Shown piece after piece: positions 20,025-30,181 of a stretch of DNA of 64,000 bases. The notes beneath the pieces were generated by a model. That model worked only from the letters and a program-made list of their open reading frames with translations. It was not told the origin of the DNA and did no database searches. Every line of letters begins with the position of its first letter. Within the stretch, counting starts at the first letter, position 1. A program made the position numbers and the translations under genes. This DNA comes from Cordylochernes scorpioides (Eukaryota; Arthropoda; Arachnida; Pseudoscorpiones; Chernetidae), in NCBI GenBank assembly GCA_030710605.1, contig CP092863.1:121384203-121448202 (forward strand), given 5' to 3'.

Positions 20025-23000
20025 TATGAGGACATAGCCATTAATATTCCAAACACATTAGACCTTGAAGCCCAAGGTATCAAAGTCTACCTCAATCAAA
20101 ACAAAGCCATCAACATATACAATATGTATCACCCTCTAAACAATACATTTATTGACGATGGAACAATGGCTCAATTTCTTACACAGACAACACTATTATT
20201 GTAGGTGACCTTAATGCCAAACATCAACTATGAGGATGTTCCACGCCAAACCCAAGAGGCAAAATACTATCAAACATATTTGACGACAATGCTTTCTCAT
20301 TTGCTTAAATGATGGGAATCTTACCCACCATTCCTACAGCTATAATACTGCACAAGCACTTGATATAAGTTTTTACTATCCTGACATTTTCCACAAATGC
20401 AAATAGCAAATATTAAAAAGTTTTGGAAGTGATCATTTGCCTAATTTGATAGAAATTAGCACCAAGACCAAAACTAGCTCAATTAAGAAAAATTCTGGAA
20501 CTTCAAAAAGGCTAATATGATATCTTTCGAGAACAACATTATTGAAGCAGCCAAAGCTTCAATACCAAGAGGTAATATTAAGAAATAATTTCCAAATTAT
20601 ACACACCAGGCAAAACATATTCAAACACTTATAACTGAAAGAAATGAACTACAAAAAAGTGCACCCAAAACCAAACAAATTGTAGAACTGAACTGAACAT
20701 TGTGGTTGCAAAAATAAAAAGATTATACGTAAATGTGAAAAGGGAAAATGGAAACAAACCTGTGAAAACCTGAACCCAAGAAACCCAAATACAAAACTTT
20801 GGAATTTGGCAAAACAAATTGACAGAGTCCAGCCACAAACTGAAAACACAAATATGATTAAGAATACAGATGGTACACCAGCAACTAATGACAAAATTGC
20901 TGCCAATCTTTTAGGTAATTCATATCAAATAAGTAGTAAAATCAAGGTTGAAAAAAGGCCCGAAAGATTATTCATGACTGTAAAAATGTCACCAGCACTC
21001 ATAATATTTTTCATGAAAAAAATCAATATGAAAGAGCTAGCTTATGCATTAGAAACACTGACCTAAACAAGACTCCTGGGCCAGATGGAATCCATGGCCG
21101 AATGATATCAAACTTGGGCAAACTTGGCAAAGAAAGACTTCTTAATATTTTCAATAACTCCTGGAAAACTGGAAAATTGCCTCAAGACTGTAAAAATGCA
21201 ACAATAATTCCCATTAAAAACTTGACAAATCTGCTGATGACCCAAAAAACTACCGACCTATCTCCCTCACAAATATTTGCTGCAAATTAATGGAAAAAAT
21301 TATACTCAGACGACTCACCTACCACCCCGACACAATAAATCTCTTACCAGAAGAACAATATGGATTTAGGAAAGGACATGGGACAATAGACCAACTCTTA
21401 TTTTTCACACAAAAGGTAAAAGATTCACAAAACAAAAAACCAACTAACCACATCATAGCTGCTTTTTAGACCTTACACAAGCTTTTGATAAAGTATGGAA
21501 AAACAAGTTAATCAGATAATTATACAAACATTTCAAAATTGATGGAAGAGCTATAACTTGGATAAATGATTCCCTTATATAAAAATATATACATCAGGGT
21601 CAAATATAATGGCACTCTATCTAAAACCTTCAAATTGTACCAAGGATTACCACAAGGATCAGTCCTTAGCCCAACTCTCTTCACCCTATTTATTGCAGGC
21701 ATAGAAGAAAATTTTTCTCATAAAACCAATATTGGACTTTTCGCTGATGACATTATTATATGGAGCAGCAACACTAACTGGAAAAAAGCTGAAAGAGATT
21801 TGAACAAGACTCTTTTCCACCTTGAATAATTTGCTAATAAACATAAATTAGAATTTAACCCCCAAAAATCTGAAACCTGTCTTTTTACTACCGATAAGAA
21901 ACTATACAAAATAAGACCAAATATTATTCTGAAAGAACAACAATTGCAATATAATAAACATCCTAAATATCTCGGCTACACCCTGGATCCAGAAATTTAC
22001 TCCAGTAAACATATTGAAGGAGTTGTTAGAAAAGGAAGAGACCGACTAAAAATCTTGAAATATATTTCAGGAAGAGTGGGGAGCTGAAGCAACAACACTA
22101 AAATTAACTTACACATCTCTAATGAGACCTATCTTGGAATATGGATAACAAATCTATGGTACAGCATCTGAAACAAATCTAAAAACACTGGAAAGGATAC
22201 AACTAAATGCAACTAGAATTATTACAGGTCTTCGAAATACCTGCCCTGATAATATTGTACTTTACGAGGCAGACATTATGCCCTTAAAGGATAGAAGAAG
22301 CTATAATCTGCCAAAATATATAAACAAAATCAAGAGTTATGAAAACAAACACAGAACTTCCAATTACATACTTAATTGGGAACCCAATATAGGATTAAAA
22401 AAAGAAGGCCCTCTCCACCTGGCCAAAAGAAATGGATTTTTGATATATAAAGTGGAAAAGAATTATTTAGCTGAAAAAATATCTCTATGCGAACCACTAA
22501 CAAAATGTTATTTTTAATGCCACTTTAAATGAACCCACCAACAAACAATACCAAAATCCAGAATACTTAAAACAATTATCATTAGAAATAATTGATAAAA
22601 TTCCTAAAAATGCAATAACTCTCTATACCGATGGTAGCAGAGACGAGTTGGGACACACTGGCAGTGGCTCTCTCATTAAAACCACAAATGGCATTGAGAA
22701 AATAAACAGAAGAAACCCAGAATTTTGCTCAGTCTTTAGATCAGAACTTATAGCCATCTATGAAGCCTTAAAATCCATCAGAAACACTAAACATCACGTA
22801 TATGGATTCTTACTGATAGTAGAAGTGCCATACAACACTTGAGTCACACAGGGGAACTTAGAGACAAAGTAAGCAGGAACATAATTGGTTATCTCCAAAA
22901 ACTCTCAATACCTCAAAAATTCACCTTTAATGGATACCCTTACATGTTAGCATTGAAGGCAATGAAGCTGCTGGTGCGCTAGCGAAAAAAGGCACAAAAG

Positions 23001-23320
23001 AACCCTTGCTACAGAAAAATAAACTTACTTTTAAAGAAATAGAAACTGTAGCCAAAATAAACAAGAACTGGAGGATCCCATCTAAGCACAGTTGGTACAC
23101 CCTAGAAGCAGATGGCCACCCAGACCTTTCGGTCCAAAAGCCGGCATGCGAAGCATGCCCTTCGCTGCTATTCTGTTCAACTCATAAGCCAAGTAACGGT
23201 ATCCAGGCTAGTGCTTGGACATTGTACCTGGAAACACCACCTCCCAGACAACGTGTCTGGAAGGATTTCTATACAAGTGGCCTTTAATCACAGCAAAATA
23301 GGAAACTATCTACTGTGTCC
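20025..23320 (+). pseudogene. LINE ORF2: endonuclease, RT and RNase H, multiply frameshifted
   Basis: Recognisable in order: EEP endonuclease part (INIYNMYHPL near 20,120, GDLNAKH near 20,205, ALDISFY near 20,355); reverse transcriptase (NKTPGPDGIHG near 21,070, RPISLTNICCKLMEK near 21,255, YGFRKGHGTIDQL near 21,358, FADD active site near 21,740); RNase H (YTDGSRDELG near 22,627, SELIAIYEALKS near 22,742, EGNEAAGALAKKG near 22,958); and a C-terminal tail. At least half a dozen frameshifts or stops show it is dead. The endonuclease start is missing, so it is 5' truncated. Domain order fits I/LOA/R1-type LINEs. Confidence 0.85.
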
Positions 23321-23736
23321 AGCAGGGACCGCGGGGAGGCAACCCCCGGTCGACTCTGTTCACTCACAGCTGAGGAAAAGCTCAGCTGCCACGTCGTGGG
23401 ATTTCTCAAGAAGCTTGCTGTGATTTCTCAGCAGCTTACTCTCGCGCCCCTCGTACTCCTTCTCTCTTCCTGCACACCCACTACCCTTGGACAATCCAAG
23501 ACGTAGTGGCGTGCATTCACATCCCTTTCTCCATAGACGCAATCAGGGTTTCTCTTAATTTTAAATCTGTGGAGACTTGGGGGCCCATGTCCCGAACTAC
23601 CCTAATGAGTTTGTGGGACATTACCTTACAGAGGTACTTAAGTGTTGTTACCCCCATTGAATACCTCTCTCCCCTTCACACTGTTCCTCCATCTGTCCAA
23701 CCATAAGTCCTGGACGTGCCCCCTGATCCTCCTATA

Positions 23737-25059
23737 CGAGGTGTGTTCTATAAGTATCGCGACTTTTGAATTTTCGCGGGTTACGTATATTCGAATTTAG
23801 ATCTTTTTGTGGCTTTATGTTGGTACTCATGTCTCTCACTTATGCCGACAAGCTCGGCCATTTTGAATGTTCACTTAATTGTTGACAGCTGCTTTGCTTG
23901 CAGGTGTTTTGGATCGTCTTCAATCTTTACCTATTAAAAAAATGGATTAAAGAACCTGTATCAAATTTTGTGTGAAAAACGAAATTAAGTGCGCGTATGC
24001 ATTCCGAATGTTGACTGTGGCATACGGAGAAGCTACCTTGGACCGAAGCAACGTTTATCGGTGGTACAAAATGTTCTCAGAAGGCCGAGAAGATGTGAAC
24101 GACGAAGAGCGCGCCGGACGCCCGAGCACTTCAACAACAGACGAAAAAATTAATGAAGTGGAGAAAATGATATTGGCCAATCGTCGAATCACCGTTAGAG
24201 AAGTTGCTGAGGACCTAAACATATCGATTGGCTCGTGCCATTCGATTTTTATCAATGATTTGAGCATGAGACGGGTCGCCGCGAAACTCGTACAAAAAAT
24301 TGCTCAATTGCGACCAAAAACAGCATCGCATGAACATTGCTAATGAGATGTTGGACTCTGTCCGCGACGACCCAAATTTGCTCCAGAGGGTCATAACTGG
24401 TGACGAAGCGTGGGTTTATGGTTATGACGTGGAAACCAAAGCTCAATCATCTCAATGGAAGCTGCCGCACGAACCAAGACCGAAAAAAGCGCGCCAAGTT
24501 CGGTCGAATGTGAAAGTTTTGCTGACAGTTTTCTTCGATTGCAGGGGCGTGGTGCATCATGAGTTCTTGCCACAGGGTAGAACGGTCAATAAGGAATATT
24601 ACCTGCAAGTTATGCGCAATTTGCGCGAAGCAATCCGCCAGAAACGCCCGGATTTGTGGAAGAACAAAAATTGGCTTTTGCACCACGATAACGCCCCTGC
24701 TCACACATCGTTGCTTGTGCGCGACTTCTTGGCCAAAAACAACACACTAATGATGCCGCAGCCACCGTATTCCCCAGAACTGGCCCCCTGTGACTTTTTC
24801 TTGTTCCCTAAACTGAAGAGGCCCATGAAAGGACGACATTATGCTACGCTTGACGAGATAAAGACGGCATCGAGAAGGAGGAGCTGAAAAAGATTTTAAA
24901 AAATGATTTTTTGAAGTGCTTCGAAGATTGGAAAAACCGTTGGCACAAGTGTATAATATCTCATGGGATTACTTTGAAGGGGACAAAATAGGCATTTATG
25001 AATAAATAAATAATTTTTGAAAAAACACAAAAGTCACGATACTTTCTGAACACACCTCG
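23737..25059 (+). mobile_element. mariner DNA transposon (DD34D)
   Basis: Ends CGAGGTGTGTTC and the inverse GAACACACCTCG, with about 30-bp imperfect terminal inverted repeats and TA target duplication (23,735-23,736 and 25,060-25,061). About 1.32 kb, the usual mariner size. It sits inside LINE coding sequence. Confidence 0.92.
23943..24991 (+). pseudogene. mariner transposase, frameshifted
   Basis: The N-terminal helix-turn-helix region includes YRWYKMFSEGREDV and the linker RRITVREVAEDLNISIG. The catalytic triad is visible: Asp in TGDEAWVYGYD, Asp in HHDNAPAHTS and Asp in YSPELAPCDFFLFP, with 34 residues between the second and third (DD34D). The ATG at 23,943 is followed at once by a TAA. 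Frames shift near 24,290 and near 24,870, so the protein is not made intact. The layout closely resembles irritans-type mariner transposases. Confidence 0.9.
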
Positions 25060-25860
25060 TAAACTTCTTTCTTGGTCACTGGGGTCCTCAGTGATCTACC
25101 TCTAAAGCATCCTGCCTTAGCGATCCTGTCTGCGAACTCATTACCTTCGATGGGGCTGTGTCTCCTAAACCAAGGGTGCTCCGGAGCCCGCGTCATCATC
25201 CCCAGCTCCTGGATTATTCGATGCGCGAGTTGCCCTTTCTCCAGATTGATGGCGACGAGGGCCGACATACAATCTGAATAGAGGCGGTCCGGGCTGAAGT
25301 TCTTCTCGGCACACACTCTAAGGGCTTCACTGATCGCAACCAGCTCGGCTGAAAAGACCAATTTGTCCACTCTGAGTGTTAAACTTTCTTGGAAGATCAG
25401 CTCTCCATTAATGAATATCACTACCCCCAGCCCCAGTATTGGTTCCAGACTTACTACCATCAGTGAAAACCTCCGTGCCAATCCCTGTCGGCCCTCCAGG
25501 ACTCCAATTCCACTTTGGCAACCACTGCTGAGGCTTCCTTGGGTCCCTCTTCGATTCCAGGGCCCCCGCTTCAAGTCCCAGGGCATCTTCCCTGTTCTCC
25601 CAGATCTTCTGTCCGTGGTCTCCTCCTCTAGTTTCAATCCCAGGGGAATAAGCCCAGCGAGGACCAAAAAGGCCTCACTGCTGGTAGTGCGATATCCCCC
25701 TGTGATTCTGAGTGCCGCTGTCCTCTGCACTCTCTCTAGAGTTGTTGTCACCTTCTGATCCCTGTTTCGGCGCCACCAAGCCCCGGAAGCATATAGCAAG
25801 ATTGGCTCGACACAGGAGAGGCAGAGGTTCCTAAAAATAGTACCCACGTTTTTCAACGCA

Positions 25861-26218
25861 AAAGGTCGATCTAAAAATGATTTTTATTTGAAAAGACACA
25901 TTATTAAAATTGTGTACAGTATAATAAACAATGATAACATTTGACAAGCCCATAGGATATTTGGAATAAAGTACGACAAATATATTTTGTCACTCCCCTC
26001 TATATTTCATTTGTTGGATCATGACAAATATCCAGTTAAATAGTCAAGGGTCGCCAATCAGTCAAGAAACTACACATTTCTTATAGCAAGAAATCCTATT
26101 AATAGTGCCATCATAATTTTTGGTACTATATTAACATTTAAAAAATTCGTGTATTGATATCAGCAGTGTTTTTCAAACATTCAATCTATTTCACAAAACC
26201 CCATATAAAATATAAATA
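25861..26218. other. unclassified DNA inside composite
   Basis: Lies between the 5'-truncated LINE and the right inverted repeat. AT-rich, no ORF or recognisable motif. Confidence 0.5.
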
Positions 26219-26617
26219 TTTTTGCTACATGTTTTAATTTGCATTTACCTATTTTACATATCTCTGATTGTATTTGAAAATAGTTAACCAATTCTTCATA
26301 CTTTTGGCGAAGTGGTGTTTTATTAATTTGTTATTTGAAATTATTAGGGTTCTTTCCTGGTATTCAAAAAGGAAAAATACGTGTCGATCAGTTATATTTT
26401 TCAATTTATCAAACAATTTGGCCGCTGAATCTCCGATTCTGGTAGAGCGCCATCTGGCGAATATAATTGTAACTAAAATCAATTTCGAATTTTTCATTAT
26501 TTGCCATAAAAAATCCCATTGCATCCTGAACACAATGGTGTTTACCGCATTGCTCTAGCGCAAATATTCGCGGAGTTATTAATTTTTAAAATAGTGCGGG
26601 ACTTTTGGATCACCCTG
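26219..26617 (-). repeat. composite right inverted repeat
   Basis: Inverted copy of 17,184-17,582, ending at CACCCTG next to TA. Divergence between the two is low (scattered single-base differences). Confidence 0.88.
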
Positions 26618-26812
26618 TATATTACAGTGACCTTTATTGAAGGCACACGAGATAACCAAGTGTGAACAAAACTGCCTCCGAAATGTCTATTTTTTAAAGA
26701 ATACTTCCTTTATCTCCTTCCAAAAAAAAAAAAAAAAAAAGAGAGAGAGAGACGACTGGCGAAATCAAAGACTTTCCACTTCCTTAAATTTTGTCTATGA
26801 GTATCAATAATT
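26618..26812 (-). repeat. remainder of the split 118-bp satellite MITE
   Basis: Resumes TATATTACAGTGACC after the composite and ends with the non-repeated segment (A-run, then GA repeats near 26,740) and the inverted end near 26,800. Confidence 0.75.
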
Positions 26813-26849
26813 ATGAAATTATATCAAATTTATAAAATATAGCTTTGAA

Positions 26850-27535
26850 TAATTTGTCGTTTTCTTCCTCTTGAGTGTAAATATGTTTAGAAGCATACGT
26901 ATCAAGACAACGTCCACTACCGCCTTGATTGGATCTAGGTCACCAAAGAAGACATTTAGAACAATTCAGGAAGAAGTATCAAATGTTATAGACATCATCA
27001 ATCTATGTAGTGAGACTGGTTATCCGCCAGCTGTCTCTCTCTCAGGAGCATCCTGTTGCCGAGCTAGCTGCGCTGTGGACCCCCACCGTGGATGTGCCCC
27101 GCTCCATTCCCTGGGCTGACCTGCGTCGGAACTGCTTCTCGGGGCACGACGCAGATGTCGCCCTACGGTTGGCCCTCCGCTCCCTACCCCATCCTGACCA
27201 TCCTGCCTCGAGACGTGCCAACTGTGCCGCCTGTGGGTCCAGCGACGGGTCGCTGACCCACAGATATTGGAGTTGCTGAGCCGTGCGACCCCTGCTCCGG
27301 GAGGTGTTCGCTTCCTGCGAAGTACCCCTGGATTTACAGGCCTGGCTCTTCGGCGTCAGCCTCCATCCCGAGGCTATGAAGCTAACAAGTGTGGCGAAGG
27401 CTACCATCTACAAGTACTATCTTGGTCTTAAGTTGGGTAACACCAGCCATCACATCGACACTCTGTGGGAAAGAACTTTCGCAGTCCATCGGTGGCGGAG
27501 TCTTTTTCACGGTGGACGACACCAATGACGACATT
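26850..27535 (+). pseudogene. LINE ORF2 C-terminal fragment
   Basis: Contains a Cys-His cluster (CAACGSSDGSLTHRYWSC near 27,220-27,278), then RPLLREVF, an LQAWLFGV segment and VAKATIYKYYLGLK, the usual 3' end of a LINE ORF2 after RNase H. The frame stays open into the GRH end near 27,528, apart from a TGA just after the cluster. The right-arm copy (48,310-48,850, minus) lacks about 160 bp present here at about 27,050-27,210. Confidence 0.65.
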
Positions 27536-27597
27536 GTTTATATTTTTATATATATTTATAAATTTTATATTTTACATTTATTTATATGGTAATTTAA

Positions 27598-28338
27598 GCC
27601 AACAACCTCATATTGTATATAACTTATAACAAGATTTTCATGTTGTATCATAGAAACACATCTGTAAATGATTATACGCATTATTAACATGTGTCATTAC
27701 ATCATCATATGTAGTGTACTTTGTACAAACTGAGGATAAATAAATAAAACTCTGTAATAGATTAAGAGTTGAGCTGAAGAGATAGAAGTCAAAAACGTCT
27801 AAATTCGAGATAGATGGAAGTCCCAAAACAACAAGGTCTAAAGATGGAAACTGCCACGGCGCCAGTTTAGAATTTCACCAGACGATCCACGCCCCTCTCG
27901 CATGTGCTGTAATGCAATACTTCCTTTCTTGGAAAAGGTATGTAAAGCCTCCGTTTTAACCTAAAAATACAGTCACTTGACAGTCAGTTCACCATCTGCG
28001 TGAGCCCTCGTCGGTTGTACCCCAGGTCCACCTCATCCACCATGTAGTCAGTAAGAACTCTTCTATCTCCATCTTTCGCTCCTAGCTCAACTTTTATCTG
28101 TTCACGGAACTTTCTTAGTGCAACTGTGTCTTCGTTCTTTGTGTGGATATTCCTAAGCTTTCCACTCTGCCTCGACCACGACTGCCTGTACTTTGTGAGA
28201 ACTGTAAAAGGTCTTCCAAGGTGCAGAGAGGTACTGGAAAACTCCCCATCCTGACTGTTCCTCTCGGTTTACACAGTATAGCGAGAGTTGACAGGGAATA
28301 CACCACAGTTTAAGTCAACAGGACCTCACCACATTTAT
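27598..28338. other. left-arm insertion of unknown origin
   Basis: Absent from the right arm, where ACATTTATATATATATTTT is continuous. ACATTTAT flanks it on both sides, a possible 8-bp target duplication. On the minus strand there is a short frame around NEDTVALRKFREQIKVELG and DYMVDEVDLGYNRRG ending at a stop near 27,985. I do not recognise it. It could be a retrocopied transcript end or part of an unfamiliar element. Confidence 0.4.
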
Positions 28339-28341
28339 ATA

Positions 28342-28921
28342 CAGGGTGCCTCAAAAAAATGTATACACACTTTGAACTTCCATAGAAAATTAATTTACCG
28401 TTCTACAAAGTTAAATTTCAGGAAAATAGAAAACTGAAAGTCCAATATAAATGAAACATAAATAACAAATGTTAATACTGTTCAAATTGGTGACCTGCAG
28501 CATCAATACAATTCTGAGTACGAGTCACCACGGATTCTGTACATCGTATCAAAACGTCCAATGAGATTTCTCTACACACTGCTTGAATCTCATTCCAAAG
28601 AATGTCTAGGTTACGTGGTTTACGTTTGTGCACCCCATCTTTTACTGTGCCCCACAAGAAGAAATCCAGTGGTGTAAGGTCTGGAGAGCGTGCTGGAAAC
28701 TCGATTGGCCCCCTGCGTCCTATCCACTCGTTGTGATGATAACCGAACGTATACAGTCGAAAAAGGTGTCGTGTTCCTTCCATGAGCATTTTCCAAAGTG
28801 ATAGCAATCAAATCCCTTACGTACACTTCCACCAACATGTCTTCACGGCCAAAACTGTTTTCTTTCTTCTCGCGCGGGCGTGCCTTTCACTAACAGTGTT
28901 ACATTTTTTTGAAGCACCCTG
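28342..28921 (-). mobile_element. Tc1/mariner-superfamily transposon, internally deleted
   Basis: Terminal repeats CAGGGTGCCTCAAAAAAATG and inverse, TA on both sides (28,340-28,341 and 28,922-28,923). At 580 bp it is too short for a full transposase. The right arm has the empty site near 48,060. Confidence 0.88.
28472..28807 (-). pseudogene. transposase C-terminal fragment (DDE, DUF4817-like type)
   Basis: Retains the third catalytic region (RSPDLTPLDFFLWGTVKDGV) and downstream helix (PRNLDILWNEIQAVCREI, ending QFEQY). The DNA-binding domain and the first two acidic residues are missing. The pattern is common in arthropod mariner-superfamily transposases associated with DUF4817. Confidence 0.75.
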
Positions 28922-28958
28922 TATTTTATTATTATTTAATATCTTATTTATTCATATA

Positions 28959-29135
28959 CAGTTAAACCTCTCTATAGCGTCCCCTCTAAATAGCGCCTTC
29001 CTCTCTATAGCGCCCGATTTTAAACATTAAAATGTAAACATTTCACATTAAAAGTGACCTGTCTATAGCACCCCCACTCTATAGCACTCTATTTTGGTAT
29101 CTCCCAAGAGGGGGCGCTATAGACAGGTTTAACTG
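28959..29135. mobile_element. pogo-like MITE, 177 bp
   Basis: Ends CAGTTAAACCTCTCTATAGC and inverse, flanked by TA, with internal repeats of the CTATAGCGCC motif. Counterpart at 47,841-48,018. Confidence 0.8.
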
Positions 29136-29209
29136 TATATTTATATTATATATTCAAACTTCAAAGAAGCTCATATCCTCGTGGTCAAAATATGTCTTTT
29201 TTATTTAAT

Positions 29210-29460
29210 ATTATATAATCTTATATTATGATGCATTAGCGCGCCATCTGTTATCAAAATTCGAAACTATTATCTCATATCCCAACCGGAGGGAGTAGAA
29301 TAGCAAAATAAATAATTTGTACTGGGAGGGTTCACCACTGATGAGCCAGGTTCTCCCATTGATTTTTTCCATTGCAGTAAGGACAGTAGACACTGTTTAA
29401 TTTTTAAAAGAATTATAAGCGTCTATAATAGTTTCGAATTTTCATAATCTTATATGGACA
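29210..29460. mobile_element. foldback element, CTGATGAGCC family
   Basis: Ends GCGCGCCATCTGTTATC and TAGTTTCGAATTTTCATAA, with the GGTTCACCACTGATGAGCC hairpin in the middle but without the GAAA strand. Counterpart at 47,535-47,760. Confidence 0.65.
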
Positions 29461-29689
29461 TTGTAATGAGGTAGTTTCAATCCCAATATCTCTATTGTGG
29501 AACTATTCAACAAGAGAATGCTACAAATGACTAGGGAGACAAATATTAGTAATTCCAAATTGTATATAATTAGTCCTGGACACCTTTTACTGGTGTTGAA
29601 CCCAACATATAGACATTTGGTATCCGATGTCAGTTCTTGCTATTCCCCAAAAGAAAGCTGCAAAATTTCAGCTTAAAATTTCCAAAATT

Positions 29690-30181
29690 TCACTTATTCT
29701 TCAGTGATTTGATTAACAAGCGCATTTCATCTTCAAACAGTTTTCCAAGTAGTTTGTGAACAACTTCTTTAGGAATGTAGGGTTCATCTGAATTTGGTTT
29801 TTCTTCCTTTGTCTGTTGGTAAGACTGTGAATTTGGGGGTTGTTGGTAGTTCTGTTGGTAATGTGTTTGATAACACATATGTTGTGTTGTTGTTGTTGTT
29901 AGGTTGTTATCTAAACCATCTCCTTTCTGCTGTTGTAAATCGGTAGTTTGGTTGGTTGGTGCACTACATTGCGGTTTCTTCTCAATTGGTATCTGGTATT
30001 TAGGGACCGTATAGGATACGTTAGGGGACATATAGGGATTGTAAAGGTAGGGTTGATAAGGATATGGTTGGTAGGGATACATAGTAGGATAATATGGCCA
30101 CGAATAATTCGAATATTGAGGTTGTGGAATATTTGTGTTGCAATTGTTCCGATGTCTGCAACACTTGGAACGATGCTTCAT
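29690..30181 (-). CDS. Tyr/Pro/Gln-rich hypothetical protein, left-arm copy
   Basis: 163 codons from ATG 30,181 to the stop at 29,690. The basic Cys-containing N-terminus (MKHRSKCCRHRNNC) is followed by repeated PYQPY and YNPY units, a Thr and Gln-rich middle (TTTTTQH, YQQNYQQPP) and a charged C-terminal helix (KEVVHKLLGKLFEDEMRLL). No signal peptide or membrane segment is visible. I do not recognise a family. The right-arm copy gives the same protein, with one synonymous difference seen, and about 200 bp upstream is also identical, while the sequence just after the stop differs at roughly one base in ten. That argues for a constrained or recently converted unit rather than random ORF. It could be a host gene or a transposon accessory ORF. 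Confidence 0.55.
   Translation of the reverse strand: MKHRSKCCRHRNNCNTNIPQPQYSNYSWPYYPTMYPYQPYPYQPYLYNPYMSPNVSYTVPKYQIPIEKKPQCSAPTNQTTDLQQQKGDGLDNNLTTTTTQHMCYQTHYQQNYQQPPNSQSYQQTKEEKPNSDEPYIPKEVVHKLLGKLFEDEMRLLIKSLKNK

Larger units (their letters stand above)
17720..20025 (-). pseudogene. LINE RNase H and C-terminal region, split by Helitrons
   Basis: On the minus strand from about 20,014: the RNase H start YTDGSSD, GGAGI and SSNFTCELTAIWKAL; then, after the Helitron block (18,218-19,679), the remaining RNase H and a C-terminal region with a Cys-x2-Cys near 17,925 and TPKIVDIAAAVMEMHG near 17,790. Frames are broken. The uninterrupted relative at 63,210-64,000 confirms continuity across the Helitron site. 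RT and endonuclease are absent. RNase H after RT is typical of I, R1 and LOA group LINEs. Confidence 0.72.
23321..25860 (-). pseudogene. second LINE ORF2 fragment: RT end, RNase H, C-terminus, split by mariner
   Basis: On the minus strand from 25,856: end of RT (PILLYASGAWWRRN, LERVQRTAALRITGGYRTTSS), RNase H (VFSAELVAISEALRVCAE, LYSDCMSAL, HSPIEGNEFADRIAKAG) and a tail (TPVTKKEVY) that continues after the mariner into 23,321-23,736. Removing the mariner and one TA restores the frame across the junction. It is 5' truncated at about 25,860, and loss of the catalytic TDGS motif at the RNase H start suggests inactivity. Family differs from the LINE at 20,025-23,320. Confidence 0.8.
17184..26617. 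mobile_element. 9.4-kb composite element bounded by 399-bp inverted repeats
   Basis: Near-identical inverted ends at 17,184-17,582 and 26,219-26,617, both terminating in CAGGGTGATCCAAAAGTCCC, flanked by TA (17,182-17,183 and 26,618-26,619). The insertion splits one satellite unit, which is whole elsewhere. Cargo: LINE fragment (minus) with nested Helitrons, LINE fragment (plus), LINE fragment (minus) with mariner. No transposase that clearly belongs to these ends was found. The left end plus the first LINE recurs at 62,640-64,000. Confidence 0.8.

Noticed and set aside
17720-23320. Twin-primed inversion of a single LINE (minus RNase H fragment next to plus endonuclease-RT)
   Set aside because: The two RNase H domains differ in sequence (YTDGSSD vs YTDGSRD contexts), so they are separate families, not inverted halves of one insertion.
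23112-23506. Separate host genes between the two LINEs
   Set aside because: The frames read as LINE C-terminal tails on opposite strands.
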